From the NCBI RefSeq assembly GCF_900101465.1, contig NZ_FMZM01000002.1, forward strand, positions 406,136 through 470,135: DNA of 64,000 nt, read 5' to 3'. The notes beneath the pieces are model-generated. The model was not told the origin of the DNA and searched no databases. It was given only the letters and a program-made list of their open reading frames with translations. A program made the translations under genes and the position numbers. This document shows positions 16,378-24,625 of this stretch, piece by piece (the first letter of the stretch is position 1; each line of letters begins with the position of its first letter). Source of the stretch: Nocardioides lianchengensis. Lineage in GTDB: Bacteria; Actinomycetota; Actinomycetes; Propionibacteriales; Nocardioidaceae.

Positions 16378-18225
16378 GTGAAGTCGGTGTTCATCGCCAA
16401 CCGCGGCGAGATCGCGGTCCGCATCGCCCGCACCTGTGCGCGTCTGGGCCTGGCCTCGACGGTCGCGACGGGCGACTACCTCGACGTCGAGGCGCAGGTC
16501 GCGCAGGCGCTGGCCGCCGGGGCCGACGCCGTGCACCCCGGCTACGGCTTCCTGTCCGAGAACGCCGGCTTCGCCCGGGCCGTGATCGACGCCGGACTGG
16601 CCTGGGTCGGGCCGCCGCCGTCGGCGATGGAGGCGATGGCCCGCAAGGACGTCGCCCGCGAGGTCGCGGTCGCGGCGGGCGTGCCGGTCGTCCCCACCGA
16701 CGCCGGGGCTTTCGGTGATCGAGTAGCCCGCGAGGAACGAGCGGGCCTATCGAGATTCCCCGTCCTGGTCAAGGCCGCCGCCGGTGGCGGCGGCAAGGGC
16801 ATGCGCGTGGTCCGCTCGGCCGCCGAGCTGGACGAGGCCGTCGCGGCAGCCAAGCGGGAGGCGCTGGCCGCGTTCGGCGACGACACGATCCTCATCGAGA
16901 CGTACGTCGAGCGCGGCCGCCACGTCGAGGTCCAGGTCATGGCCGACGCCCACGGCACCGTGCTGCACCTCTTCGAGCGCGACTGCTCCACCCAGCGGCG
17001 GCACCAGAAGGTCCTCGAGGAGGCGCCGGCCCCGACCATCTCCGCGGAGGTCCGCGAGCTGGTGCTGTCGTCCGCGGTGGCCCTGGCCCGCGAGGTCGGG
17101 TACGTCGGCGCCGGCACCGTCGAGTTCCTGGTCGACGAGGTGACGGGGGCGGCGTACTTCCTCGAGATGAACACGCGGCTGCAGGTCGAGCACCCGGTCA
17201 CCGAGGCGATCACCGGCCTCGACCTGGTCGAGCTGCAGCTGCGCGTGGCCGCAGGTGAGTCACTCGGACTCACCCAGGACGACGTGCGCTGCGACGGACA
17301 CGCGATCGAGGCCCGGATCTACGCCGAGGACGCCTTCGGCGGGTTCCTGCCCCAGGCCGGCACCACGTCGATCGTGCGCTGGCCGGAGGGCGTCCGGGTC
17401 GACCACGACCTGGCGTCCGAGCAGGTCGTCAGCACGTCGTACGACCCGATGCTCGGCAAGGTCGTCGTCCACGGTCCCGACCGCGAGGCGGCCCGGGCCG
17501 CCCTGGTCGACGCGCTCGACCGGACCGCGATCCTCGGGCTGACCACCAACACCGGCTTCCTGCGCGCGCTGGCCGCCTCCGACGCGTTCCGCGACGCGAC
17601 CATCGACACGGCCTGGCTCGACCGGCACACCGTCCCCGAGCCGGACGCCGACCTGCCGCGGACCTTCGTCGCCTGGGTCAGCGCGATGCTGACGGCGTAC
17701 GGCGACGCCGGGCACCCGTTCCAGCCCGACGGGTTCCGGCTCGGCGGACCGCCCGCGGCGACCGTCGTACCGCTGGACCGGGAGGTGCTGGTCGACCGAG
17801 CCGCCGGCACCGTCGACGGAGTCCCGGTCCGCCAGGTCTCCGCCGCCGACCACGTGCTGACCCTGTCGGTGGCCGGCGACGAGGTGTCGATGGTGGTCAA
17901 CGTGCAGGCCGACGGGACCGCGGAGGCGTCGTACCTCGGCCAGCGCTTCGCCTTCGAGCGCCCCGACCCGCTCGCCGACCACGGCCCCGCCGCCGGCGAC
18001 GGCTCCGTCACCGCCCCGATGCCCGGCACCGTCCTGGCAGTGGGCGTCGCGGTCGGGGACGTCGTCGCCGCGGGCGACCCGCTCGGCATCCTGGAGGCCA
18101 TGAAGATGGAGCTCACCCTCCGCGCGCCCTTCGCCGGCACGGTCGCGCACGTCGACGCCGCCGTCGGCCGGCAGGTCGCCCTCGGCGCCCGGTTGTTCCA
18201 CGTGGAACCGGGGGCCGCCTCGTGA
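16378..18225 (+). CDS. Acyl-CoA (methylcrotonyl-CoA) carboxylase alpha subunit: biotin carboxylase plus carrier
   Basis: A 615-residue subunit that carboxylates its own biotin with ATP and bicarbonate. FIANRGEIAVRI opens the biotin-carboxylase domain. AAAGGGGKGMR (ATP grasp), RHQKV, FLEMNTRLQVEHPVTE and SYDPMLGKV hold the known catalytic residues. The carrier domain ends the protein with GILEAMKMEL (biotinyl Lys). GTG start with GGAGG seven bases upstream. Two oddities: about 27 residues normally between the second beta strand (TVA-x-S/D) and SYL-D are missing (TVAT runs directly into GDYLD), and the usual GDK is ARK in MARKDVA. Also, 16714-16759 of the coding sequence is a copy of the dispersed palindromic repeat. 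Co-transcribed with the beta subunit. Confidence 0.93.
   Translation: MKSVFIANRGEIAVRIARTCARLGLASTVATGDYLDVEAQVAQALAAGADAVHPGYGFLSENAGFARAVIDAGLAWVGPPPSAMEAMARKDVAREVAVAAGVPVVPTDAGAFGDRVAREERAGLSRFPVLVKAAAGGGGKGMRVVRSAAELDEAVAAAKREALAAFGDDTILIETYVERGRHVEVQVMADAHGTVLHLFERDCSTQRRHQKVLEEAPAPTISAEVRELVLSSAVALAREVGYVGAGTVEFLVDEVTGAAYFLEMNTRLQVEHPVTEAITGLDLVELQLRVAAGESLGLTQDDVRCDGHAIEARIYAEDAFGGFLPQAGTTSIVRWPEGVRVDHDLASEQVVSTSYDPMLGKVVVHGPDREAARAALVDALDRTAILGLTTNTGFLRALAASDAFRDATIDTAWLDRHTVPEPDADLPRTFVAWVSAMLTAYGDAGHPFQPDGFRLGGPPAATVVPLDREVLVDRAAGTVDGVPVRQVSAADHVLTLSVAGDEVSMVVNVQADGTAEASYLGQRFAFERPDPLADHGPAAGDGSVTAPMPGTVLAVGVAVGDVVAAGDPLGILEAMKMELTLRAPFAGTVAHVDAAVGRQVALGARLFHVEPGAAS
16714..16759 (+). 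repeat. Dispersed palindromic repeat inside coding sequence
   Basis: This 46-base stretch begins GGTGATCGAGTAGCCCGC and ends GGCCTATCGAGATTCC, a member of the same family as the copies at 25864, 43271, 53287, 56299 and 63905. It is read in frame as GDRVAREERAGLSR within the biotin-carboxylase domain, just before the glycine-rich ATP loop. Confidence 0.75.
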
Positions 18226-18247
18226 GACCGGGTCGCAGCCGCCGCAG

Positions 18248-18319
18248 CTGTAACGCGATGTTCGCCGCACTAGGTACGCGCTGCAGCACGTCTCCAGTGC
18301 GGCGAACATCGCGTTACAG
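18248..18319. terminator. Long perfect hairpin, 24-bp stem
   Basis: Arms 18248-18271 and 18296-18319 are exact complements over 24 bases, with a 24-base loop. It lies between the carboxylase alpha gene and the HMG-CoA lyase gene, both rightward. It may act as an intra-operon terminator or mRNA processing site. No U-tract follows. Confidence 0.65.
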
Positions 18320-18349
18320 CCCGGCCCCGACGACCCCCGGAGCCCCCCG

Positions 18350-19276
18350 ATGACCCCCGGGCTGCCCATGGTCGTGCCGGAGCCGGGACTGCCGGAGCGG
18401 GTGACGATCTACGAGGTCGGGCCTCGGGACGGTCTGCAGAACGAGCAGGCGCTGGTGCCGGTGGCGGTCAAGGCCGAGCTGGTGCAGCGGCTGGTGGCGG
18501 CCGGGCTGCCGGTGGTGGAGGCGACCAGCTTCGTGCACCCGCGCTGGGTGCCCCAGCTCGCCGACGCCGAGGAGCTGATGACGATCCTGGGGGAGGCCGG
18601 CCGGAGGCACCCGGTGCTGGTGCCCAACGAGCGCGGCCTGGACCGGGCCCTGGCCCTCGGCCTCCAGCACGTCGCGATCTTCGGCTCGGCGACCGAGACG
18701 TTCGCCCAGAAGAACCTCAACCGCACCCTCGAGACCCAGCTGGCCATGTTCGAGCCGACCGTACGGCGGGCCCGCGACGCCGGGATGGACGTGCGGGCCT
18801 ACGTCAGCATGTGCTTCGGCGACCCGTGGGAGGGTCCGGTCGACCCGCGGCAGGTGGTCGACGTCGGCCGGCGGCTGCTGGACCTCGGCGCCAGCCAGCT
18901 CAGCCTGGGCGACACCATCGGGGTCGGGACGGCCGGTCAGGTCACGGCCCTGGTGCAGGCCTTCCGCGACGCCGGGGTGGACGAGGGGCGGCTGGCGATG
19001 CACTTCCACGACACCTACGGCCAGGCGCTTACCAACACCCACGCGGCGCTCCGGGCGGGGATCACCACCTTCGACGCGAGCGCCGGCGGGCTGGGCGGCT
19101 GCCCGTACGCGAAGAGCGCCACCGGCAACCTGGCCACCGAGGACCTGGTGTGGATGCTCACCGGTCTCGGCATCGAGCACGGCGTCGACCTGGGGGCGCT
19201 GGTGGCGACCAGCACCTGGCTGGCCGGGGAGCTCGGTCGGCCGAGCCCGTCGGCGGTGGTGCGCGCCCTGGCGTAG
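18350..19276 (+). CDS. Hydroxymethylglutaryl-CoA lyase
   Basis: A 308-residue TIM-barrel enzyme that splits HMG-CoA to acetyl-CoA and acetoacetate, the last step of leucine breakdown. Diagnostic motifs are EVGPRDGLQNE at the start of the barrel (catalytic Arg and metal-binding Asp), MHFHDTYGQALTN (metal-binding HxH) and GGLGGCPYAKSATGN (catalytic Cys in the flexible loop). Length is normal. It follows the two carboxylase subunits in the same direction after a 124-base gap that holds a strong hairpin. Isovaleryl-CoA dehydrogenase and methylglutaconyl-CoA hydratase are not in this window and must be encoded elsewhere. Confidence 0.95.
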   Translation: MTPGLPMVVPEPGLPERVTIYEVGPRDGLQNEQALVPVAVKAELVQRLVAAGLPVVEATSFVHPRWVPQLADAEELMTILGEAGRRHPVLVPNERGLDRALALGLQHVAIFGSATETFAQKNLNRTLETQLAMFEPTVRRARDAGMDVRAYVSMCFGDPWEGPVDPRQVVDVGRRLLDLGASQLSLGDTIGVGTAGQVTALVQAFRDAGVDEGRLAMHFHDTYGQALTNTHAALRAGITTFDASAGGLGGCPYAKSATGNLATEDLVWMLTGLGIEHGVDLGALVATSTWLAGELGRPSPSAVVRALA

Positions 19277-19290
19277 GCCACAATCGGGCT

Positions 19291-20382
19291 ATGGCCGACG
19301 TCGTCTACCTCCACCTGGGCCTGCCCAAGACGGGCACGACCTACCTGCAGGACCGGCTGGCCCTCAACCGCGCCACCCTCGCCCGGCACGGCGTCCGCTA
19401 CCCCGTCGGCCCGCACGACGACATGTTCCGGCCTGCGCTCGACCTGGTCGAGCGGCGTTGGGCCGGGGTCGGGAACGATGTCGGCGGCGAGTGGGACGCG
19501 CTCGTACGACGGGTCCGGCGGGCCAAGGGGACCGTCGTCGTCAGCCACGAGATCCTCGCCGGCGCCGACCGCGACCAGGTCGAGCGGGCGGTCACCTCGC
19601 TCGCCCCGGCCGAGCTCCACCTCGTCCTCACCGCCCGCGACATCGCCCGGCAGGTGCCGGCCGAGTGGCAGGAGCGGCTCAAGCACCAGGACGTGTCGTC
19701 GTACCGCCGGTTCGCGCGCCGGGTGCGCAAGAACCCGCGCTCGGACACCGCGAAGTCGTTCTGGCGGGTCCAGGACCTGACCCGGGTCCTGGAGCGGTGG
19801 AGCCGGCAGCTGACCCCCGACCGCGTCCACGTCGTCACCGTGCCGCCGCCCGGTGGGGCGCCGAGCGAGCTGTGGCACCGGTTCTGCCGGGCGATCGCCG
19901 TCGACCCCGCCTGGGCGCCGCTCGACAGCGTGCGCCGCAACCCGTCGATCGGGGCGGCCGAGAGCGTGATGCTGCGCCGGCTGAACACCCGGCTGCGCGC
20001 CGAGGGCCTGGGGTACGACGGCTACGCCGAGCTGGTCCGACAGCTGATCGTGCACGACACGCTCGCGGTGGCCGAGAACCCGCGGAAGGTGACCCTCCCG
20101 CCGGACGCCTACGACTGGGCCGACGAGGTCGCGGACCGCTGGCACGACTGGCTGGTCGGGTCGGGGGTCGACGTGGTCGGCGACCTCGTCGACCTGCGCC
20201 CGGTCCGCCCCGACCCGGACGCGCCCTGGCACGATCCCGACCGGCCGGGCCAGCGCGCGGTGGCCCACGCGACCATGGACGCCCTGGTGGCGGTCATCAT
20301 GGAGGCCGACCGGCGCCCGGGACCCGACGATCAGCTGGTGGCCCGGGTCGGCAAGGTCGCCCGCAGGCTGCGTGACCGATGA
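19291..20382 (+). CDS. Sulfotransferase-like protein (first of cassette)
   Basis: A 363-residue protein whose N-terminus, LHLGLPKTGTTYLQDRL, matches the 5'-phosphosulfate loop (PKxGTT) of PAPS-dependent sulfotransferases. VVVSHEIL and LHLVLTARDIARQVPAEWQE follow, the latter matching the 3'-phosphate-binding R-D region. The remainder is helical and lacks membrane spans. It is a close paralogue of the protein encoded at 21485 (shared order PKTGT-YLQD, SHEIL, LVL-RD-ARQ-PAEWQE). The acceptor is unknown; a glycan or lipid is likely in the family. Its stop overlaps the next start (ATGA). It starts only 14 bases after the HMG-CoA lyase gene, but a metabolic link is doubtful. Confidence 0.85.
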   Translation: MADVVYLHLGLPKTGTTYLQDRLALNRATLARHGVRYPVGPHDDMFRPALDLVERRWAGVGNDVGGEWDALVRRVRRAKGTVVVSHEILAGADRDQVERAVTSLAPAELHLVLTARDIARQVPAEWQERLKHQDVSSYRRFARRVRKNPRSDTAKSFWRVQDLTRVLERWSRQLTPDRVHVVTVPPPGGAPSELWHRFCRAIAVDPAWAPLDSVRRNPSIGAAESVMLRRLNTRLRAEGLGYDGYAELVRQLIVHDTLAVAENPRKVTLPPDAYDWADEVADRWHDWLVGSGVDVVGDLVDLRPVRPDPDAPWHDPDRPGQRAVAHATMDALVAVIMEADRRPGPDDQLVARVGKVARRLRDR

Positions 20383-21488
20383 GCGGCGAGCGACGGGCCT
20401 GGGGCTGGCACGCCCACCTGCGTGCGGGCGGGACCACCCCCTGGGTCGAATGGGAGGGCGAGGCGGACCCCGTCGGCCGCTTCCTGCCCGGCGCCCAGCA
20501 GCTGGAGCTGCTGCGCCGCCTCCACCTCAGCGGTACGACGACCTCCGTGCTGACCGAGCGGGTGCTCGCGGCCGGGGCCCCGGGGCGCGGCCGCCCCGAC
20601 CTGGAGCTGGTCGGCGCGGCCCGCGACCGACGGTTCGGGCCGCGACCGGTCGATCCCGCCGCGCTGCCCGACGACGAGCTGGTGCGGGTCGCCTCGGGGC
20701 TGCTCGCCGAGGACCTGTCCGGTGAGGACCTGCCCGACCCCGAGCCGGCCGCGCCCGCGCGCCGGTCGTGGCTGCGGCGCGGCCCCGGGCCGGTCCACTA
20801 CCGGCTGGTCGGCGACCCCTGGCCGGCCACCCGGGCCCGCGAGCAGCTGGTCGCGCAGGGCCGTCCGCCCGGCGGGCGCGACGAGCGGGTGGTGGTCGTG
20901 GGCGGCGACCTGGCCGGCATGCTGGTCGACCTGTGGCTCGCCCGGTGCTTCTCGTCCGGCACCGCGTCCTGGCCCGAGTGGCTGGACGCGGCCACGGGTC
21001 GTCGTACGCCTCCTCGGCGGGCCGACCTGGCCCGGGTCGCCCGCTACTGGCGCGGCGAGGTCGGGGACGATCGGCTCCGCGTCGTGCTCGACCCGGCGGC
21101 GCTGCCCGGGCTGCTCGACGCCCCCGGGCTGACGCCTCCGCCGCCGGTCTCGGCCGCCGCCGGCGAGCTGGCCCGGCGGGTCGGGGAAGTGCTCGGGGTG
21201 CTGGTCGAGCGGCCGGTGCGCGTGCGGCTGCTCCGCGAGCACCTCCTGCCGCAGCTGACCGGGAGCGGCGGCCCGCCGCTGGTGGTCCCGGAGTCCCGGT
21301 ACGCGTGGGTGCGGCAGCAGGCCGAGCGGCTGCACCGGACCCTGGGCGAGGAGGGCTACCCGGTCGTCGGGGACCTCGACGTCCTGCTGCGACCGCCCGG
21401 GAACGGCGTCGACGCGCCACGCGACGGCGACGTCCTCGACCTGGCCCTGCGGCTGCTGCACGAGAACGCGACCGGAGGAGTCGGATGA
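20379..21488 (+). CDS. Unknown protein between two sulfotransferase genes
   Basis: I do not recognise this 369-residue protein. It begins RRAWGWHAHLRAGGTTPW and has an acidic segment near residues 95-125, followed by RRSWLRRGPGPVHYRLVGDPW. There is no signal peptide or membrane span and no cysteine-rich motif. The C-terminal part (LARRVGEVLGVLVERPVRVRLLREHLLPQL, then GEEGYPVVGDLDVLL) ends much like the flanking sulfotransferases, which also carry a V-V-G-D-L-D/V-D-L element. That resemblance suggests a shared C-terminal structural piece. Both ends overlap the neighbouring genes by four bases (ATGA), so the three are one translational unit, and this protein probably serves the same modification. 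Confidence 0.8.
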   Translation: MSGERRAWGWHAHLRAGGTTPWVEWEGEADPVGRFLPGAQQLELLRRLHLSGTTTSVLTERVLAAGAPGRGRPDLELVGAARDRRFGPRPVDPAALPDDELVRVASGLLAEDLSGEDLPDPEPAAPARRSWLRRGPGPVHYRLVGDPWPATRAREQLVAQGRPPGGRDERVVVVGGDLAGMLVDLWLARCFSSGTASWPEWLDAATGRRTPPRRADLARVARYWRGEVGDDRLRVVLDPAALPGLLDAPGLTPPPPVSAAAGELARRVGEVLGVLVERPVRVRLLREHLLPQLTGSGGPPLVVPESRYAWVRQQAERLHRTLGEEGYPVVGDLDVLLRPPGNGVDAPRDGDVLDLALRLLHENATGGVG

Positions 21489-22702
21489 GCGCGCGCGTCC
21501 TGCTGCACGTCGGCACCCCCAAGACCGGCACGTCGTACCTCCAGGACGTGCTGTTCCTCAACCGTCCGCTCCTCGCCGAGCACGGCATCCTCTACCCCGC
21601 CGAGCGCTTCGACGAGCACTTCCTGGCCGCGCTCGACCTGATGCGGCTGGCCTGGGGCGGCCTGGAGTCCGAGGCCGTCGGCGCCTGGGACCGGCTCGCT
21701 GCGGCCGTGCGCGCGCACGACGGCACCGCGATCATCAGCCACGAGATCCTCGCGACCGCCTCCCGCGCCCAGGCGGCCCGCGCCCTCGAGTCGCTCGGCC
21801 ACGGCGCCGGCACCGAGGTGCACCTGGTGCTCTCGGTGCGCGACCTGGCCCGGCAGATCCCGGCCGAGTGGCAGGAGAACGTCAAGCACCGCAGCCGGCT
21901 GAGCTACGCGAGCTTCCTGGACCAGATCCGCGACCCCGCGCGCGAAGGCCGGATCGCCACCTGGTTCTGGGGGGTCCAGGAGCTTCCCGACATCCTCGAC
22001 CGCTGGGGCTTCGACCTGCCACCGGAGCAGGTGCACCTGGTCACCGTGCCGGCGCCGGGCGGACCGCGGCAGCTGCTCTGGGAGCGGTTCAGCCGGGCCT
22101 TCGGCCTCGACGACGTCCCGCTCGACCTCGACCACGCGGGCCGGGTGAACCCGTCGCTCGGTGCCGCGGAGACCGCGCTCGTGCGTCGCATCAACCGTCG
22201 GACGGACGGGGTCGTCGACTCGGCGCTCTACCGGCCGCTGGTCCGCGAGCTGCTCGCCCACCAGACGCTGTCGCGCCGCACCGACACGCCGCGCCTGGCG
22301 CTGCCGCCCGCCGTGCACCCGTGGGTCGAGGAGGTCACCCAGGTGTGGATCGACGAGATCCGCGCTCAGGGGTACGACGTCGTCGGCGACCTCGACGACC
22401 TGCGCGCGCCGGCGCCGCCGGCCACGTTCGCCGACCCCGACCGGCCGGTGCCGCGGCAGGTCGCGAGCGCCTCGCTCGACGCGATCGAGGCGCTGCTGCT
22501 GGAGAACGCCCGGATCCGCAAGGCCGAGATGCGGCTGCAGCGCGAGGTCGAGGACCTGCGCGGCGAGCTCGACCGGGCCCACCTGGACCCGACGTACCGG
22601 TGGCAGGAGCGGGTCGTGGGTCGGCTGCAGTCCGGGGCGACCGGCCAGCGGCTGCTGGGGGTCTACCGCCGGGCGCGGGGCAGGAGCTCGGAGGAGGCGT
22701 AG
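21485..22702 (+). CDS. Sulfotransferase-like protein (second of cassette) with C-terminal coiled coil
   Basis: A 405-residue paralogue of the protein at 19291. LHVGTPKTGTSYLQDVLF is the PAPS 5'-phosphosulfate loop, and LVLSVRDLARQIPAEWQE the 3'-phosphate region. AIISHEIL is shared between them. Unlike its paralogue it carries a heptad-like charged helix near residues 335-365 (LLLENARIRKAEMRLQ... DLRGELDRAH), probably a coiled coil, followed by a basic tail. Such tails occur on glycosyl- and sulfotransferases that assemble at a membrane or with a partner. It overlaps the end of the convergent EcsC-family gene by 40 bases. No PAPS synthesis genes are present here. Confidence 0.85.
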   Translation: MSARVLLHVGTPKTGTSYLQDVLFLNRPLLAEHGILYPAERFDEHFLAALDLMRLAWGGLESEAVGAWDRLAAAVRAHDGTAIISHEILATASRAQAARALESLGHGAGTEVHLVLSVRDLARQIPAEWQENVKHRSRLSYASFLDQIRDPAREGRIATWFWGVQELPDILDRWGFDLPPEQVHLVTVPAPGGPRQLLWERFSRAFGLDDVPLDLDHAGRVNPSLGAAETALVRRINRRTDGVVDSALYRPLVRELLAHQTLSRRTDTPRLALPPAVHPWVEEVTQVWIDEIRAQGYDVVGDLDDLRAPAPPATFADPDRPVPRQVASASLDAIEALLLENARIRKAEMRLQREVEDLRGELDRAHLDPTYRWQERVVGRLQSGATGQRLLGVYRRARGRSSEEA

Positions 22703-23355
22703 CGGCCGATCTTCCAGGTCGCGTAGCCGTCGGCGCCCAGGCCGACCAGCCCGCCGACGACCGGCACCCGCCGGCCGACGGTCACGGCCAGCCGCTTCCC
22801 GGCGACCCGGGCCACCATCTCGGTGCCCACCTCGGTGCTGATCCGTCGGTCGAGCTCGGGGTCGTGCTGCGGCGCGGTGGCCAGCGCCATCGGCGGTGCC
22901 GGCAGCTTGCGCTTCTTGACCAGCTTGTCGACGCTCTCGCGGCCGAGCAGGCAGGCCAGGATCGCGTTGCGGACCCGCGGGTCGTCGAGGTCGTGGCCGC
23001 GCAGGTGGGCGATCCCGGCGACCATCCGGCACTGGACGAGCGCCAGGCCGGTGACGTTCGTGGGGATGGTGAGCGCGGCGGTCACGACGCCGCCGATGTT
23101 CGTGACGAAGCCCTGCGCGCCGGCGTACCGGACGTGGTTCTCGATCACCTCGTGGATCGCCTTGTCGACGTCACCCTTCTGCTCGCGCAGCTGGGCGTCG
23201 GCAGCCTTCGACGCCGCCGGCAGCGGGCCGACGCCGGCGATGGCGCGGTGCAGCGCCTCGCGGACGAACGACGAGGTCAGCCCGGGCGCCATCGCGATCG
23301 CGCGCGGGGCCAGCTGGCGGGCGACGCCGCTGGTGACCTTGCCCTTGGTGCCCAT
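22663..23355 (-). CDS. EcsC-family protein
   Basis: A 230-residue protein resembling the EcsC domain: VRYAGAQGFVTNIGGVVTAALTIPTNVTGLALVQCRMV matches the amphipathic membrane-associated centre of that family, followed by RVRNAILACLLG and a C-terminal glycine-rich segment GRRVPVVGGLVGLGADGYATWKIGRYA typical of EcsC proteins. The function of the family is unclear; some members affect secretion or membrane traffic. TACGAT stands six bases before the ATG. It overlaps the end of the sulfotransferase gene tail to tail, and its upstream gap, shared with aat, contains a 17-bp inverted repeat. Confidence 0.8.
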   Translation of the reverse strand: MGTKGKVTSGVARQLAPRAIAMAPGLTSSFVREALHRAIAGVGPLPAASKAADAQLREQKGDVDKAIHEVIENHVRYAGAQGFVTNIGGVVTAALTIPTNVTGLALVQCRMVAGIAHLRGHDLDDPRVRNAILACLLGRESVDKLVKKRKLPAPPMALATAPQHDPELDRRISTEVGTEMVARVAGKRLAVTVGRRVPVVGGLVGLGADGYATWKIGRYASSELLPRARR

Positions 23356-23377
23356 GGCCAGATCGTACGGAGCACGT

Positions 23378-23464
23378 CCTAGTGCCGTGCGTCGGAAGTC
23401 GTCGATCGGTCGGCGTGCCCGGAGTGCGCGAAGCGCCCCAGGACTCTCGACGCACGGCACTAGG
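23378..23464. repeat. Inverted repeat spanning a divergent promoter region
   Basis: Arms 23378-23394 and 23448-23464 are exact 17-base complements, with partial pairing continuing inward, and a 53-base loop. The right arm overlaps the TAGGGT (23461-23466) that lies six bases before the aat start. The position between divergent starts argues against a simple terminator. Confidence 0.65.
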
Positions 23465-23472
23465 GTCGAGGC

Positions 23473-24159
23473 GTGCCGATCGAGCCGCCTGCGACGCCCT
23501 GGGTCCTGCCCGACCCGGCGCTCGCCGACGACGGGGACCTCGACGACCTGGTCGCGATCGGGGCCGACCTGGAGCCAGGGACCCTGCTCGCGGCGTACCG
23601 CTCGGGGCTGTTCCCGATGCCCGGCGCCCGCCGCGGCGACCCGACGTACTGGTTCAGCCCCGTCGACCGCGGCGTGCTGCCCCTCGACGGCCTGCGGGTG
23701 TCGCGCTCGCTGCGCCGCTCGGTGCGCGAGTACGACGTCCGGGTCGACACCGCCTTCGACGAGGTCGTCGCCGCCTGCGCGGACCCGCGGCGGCCGCAGG
23801 GCTGGATCGACCGCGACATCCGCCGCGCCTACGGCCGCCTGCACGACCTGGGCTGGGCGCACTCGGTCGAGACCTGGCAGGACGGGCGCCTGGTCGGCGG
23901 CCTGTACGGCGTCGCGATCGGCGGCCTGTTCGCGGGCGAGTCGATGTTCCACCGCGCGACCGACGCCTCCAAGGTGGCCCTGGTCGGGCTGGTCGAGCTG
24001 CTCCGTGACGAGCACGCCGACCGGCGGGTGCTCGACGTGCAGTGGCAGACCCCGCACCTGGCCTCGCTGGGGGTCGTCGAGGTGCCGCGGGCGTCGTACC
24101 TGGAGCTGTTGCGGGCGTCACTCACCGTTCCGCTGCCGGGGGTGTTCGCCGGGCACTAG
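23473..24159 (+). CDS. aat: Leucyl/phenylalanyl-tRNA-protein transferase
   Basis: A 228-residue enzyme that adds Leu or Phe from aminoacyl-tRNA to N-terminal Arg or Lys of proteins, marking them for degradation by the ClpS/ClpAP or equivalent N-degron pathway. Diagnostic blocks are AYRSGLFPMP, YWFSPVDRGVLPLD, GWIDRDIRRAYGRLHDLGWAHSVE, LVGGLYGVAIGGLFAGESMFHR (core motif, with the catalytic-site E-S-M-F) and LDVQWQTPHLASLG. Length is typical. The start is GTG, supported by TAGGGT six bases upstream. It is monocistronic or co-transcribed with the small gene nine bases downstream, which has its own -10-like TAGCCT. Confidence 0.97.
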   Translation: MPIEPPATPWVLPDPALADDGDLDDLVAIGADLEPGTLLAAYRSGLFPMPGARRGDPTYWFSPVDRGVLPLDGLRVSRSLRRSVREYDVRVDTAFDEVVAACADPRRPQGWIDRDIRRAYGRLHDLGWAHSVETWQDGRLVGGLYGVAIGGLFAGESMFHRATDASKVALVGLVELLRDEHADRRVLDVQWQTPHLASLGVVEVPRASYLELLRASLTVPLPGVFAGH

Positions 24160-24168
24160 CCTCCCGCC

Positions 24169-24618
24169 GTGGACCGCCTCCTCGTCGCCGCCGTCGCGAC
24201 CACCGTCGTCTCCGTGCTCGCGGCGGTCGCCGGGGTGCTGTGGCTGGTCTGCGGGCAGCCGGGGACCGGCGACGGGGACCTGCCCGAGCTGGCGGTCGGG
24301 ACGGAGGAGGAGTTCTGCGCAGCGTTCCTGAACCCGTTCCCGCTGATGGAGGACATGGCGACGGGTGCTGCCGACTTCGCCGACAACCAGGTCGAGTACG
24401 CCGACCGGATGGCGGCCGCGGGCCTGCCCCGGGACGTCGATGCGGAGGTTCGACGCGGGCTGACGGTCTACGCCGAGAAGAACCGGTCGATCCCGTCCGG
24501 GGCGCTGGACGACGACCTCTCGACGCTCGACGACCTGCCGGAGCTCAGCGAGTCCGAGGACGCGGCCTACCACGCGTTCGACGACTGGGCCCGCGCCACC
24601 TGCGGCGCGCCGTACTGA
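24169..24618 (+). CDS. Small protein with N-terminal membrane anchor, unknown function
   Basis: A 149-residue protein with one hydrophobic segment (residues about 4-28) and then an acidic, soluble domain. CxxF in EEFCAAFLNPFPLMEDM and a C-terminal Cys in ARATCGAPY may form an extracytoplasmic disulfide. A Cys at the end of the hydrophobic segment (WLVCGQPG) is not a good lipobox because Val precedes it. I recognise no family. The pattern of paired cysteines at the two ends of a helical domain is common in actinobacterial exported proteins. GTG start with TAGCCT six bases upstream. It ends eight bases before the convergent rhodanese gene. Confidence 0.75.
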   Translation: MDRLLVAAVATTVVSVLAAVAGVLWLVCGQPGTGDGDLPELAVGTEEEFCAAFLNPFPLMEDMATGAADFADNQVEYADRMAAAGLPRDVDAEVRRGLTVYAEKNRSIPSGALDDDLSTLDDLPELSESEDAAYHAFDDWARATCGAPY

Positions 24619-24625
24619 GGACGGC

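Noticed and set aside
18248..18319. Inverted repeat as the ends of an insertion sequence
   Set aside because: Only 24 bases lie between the arms, there is no transposase and no flanking target duplication.
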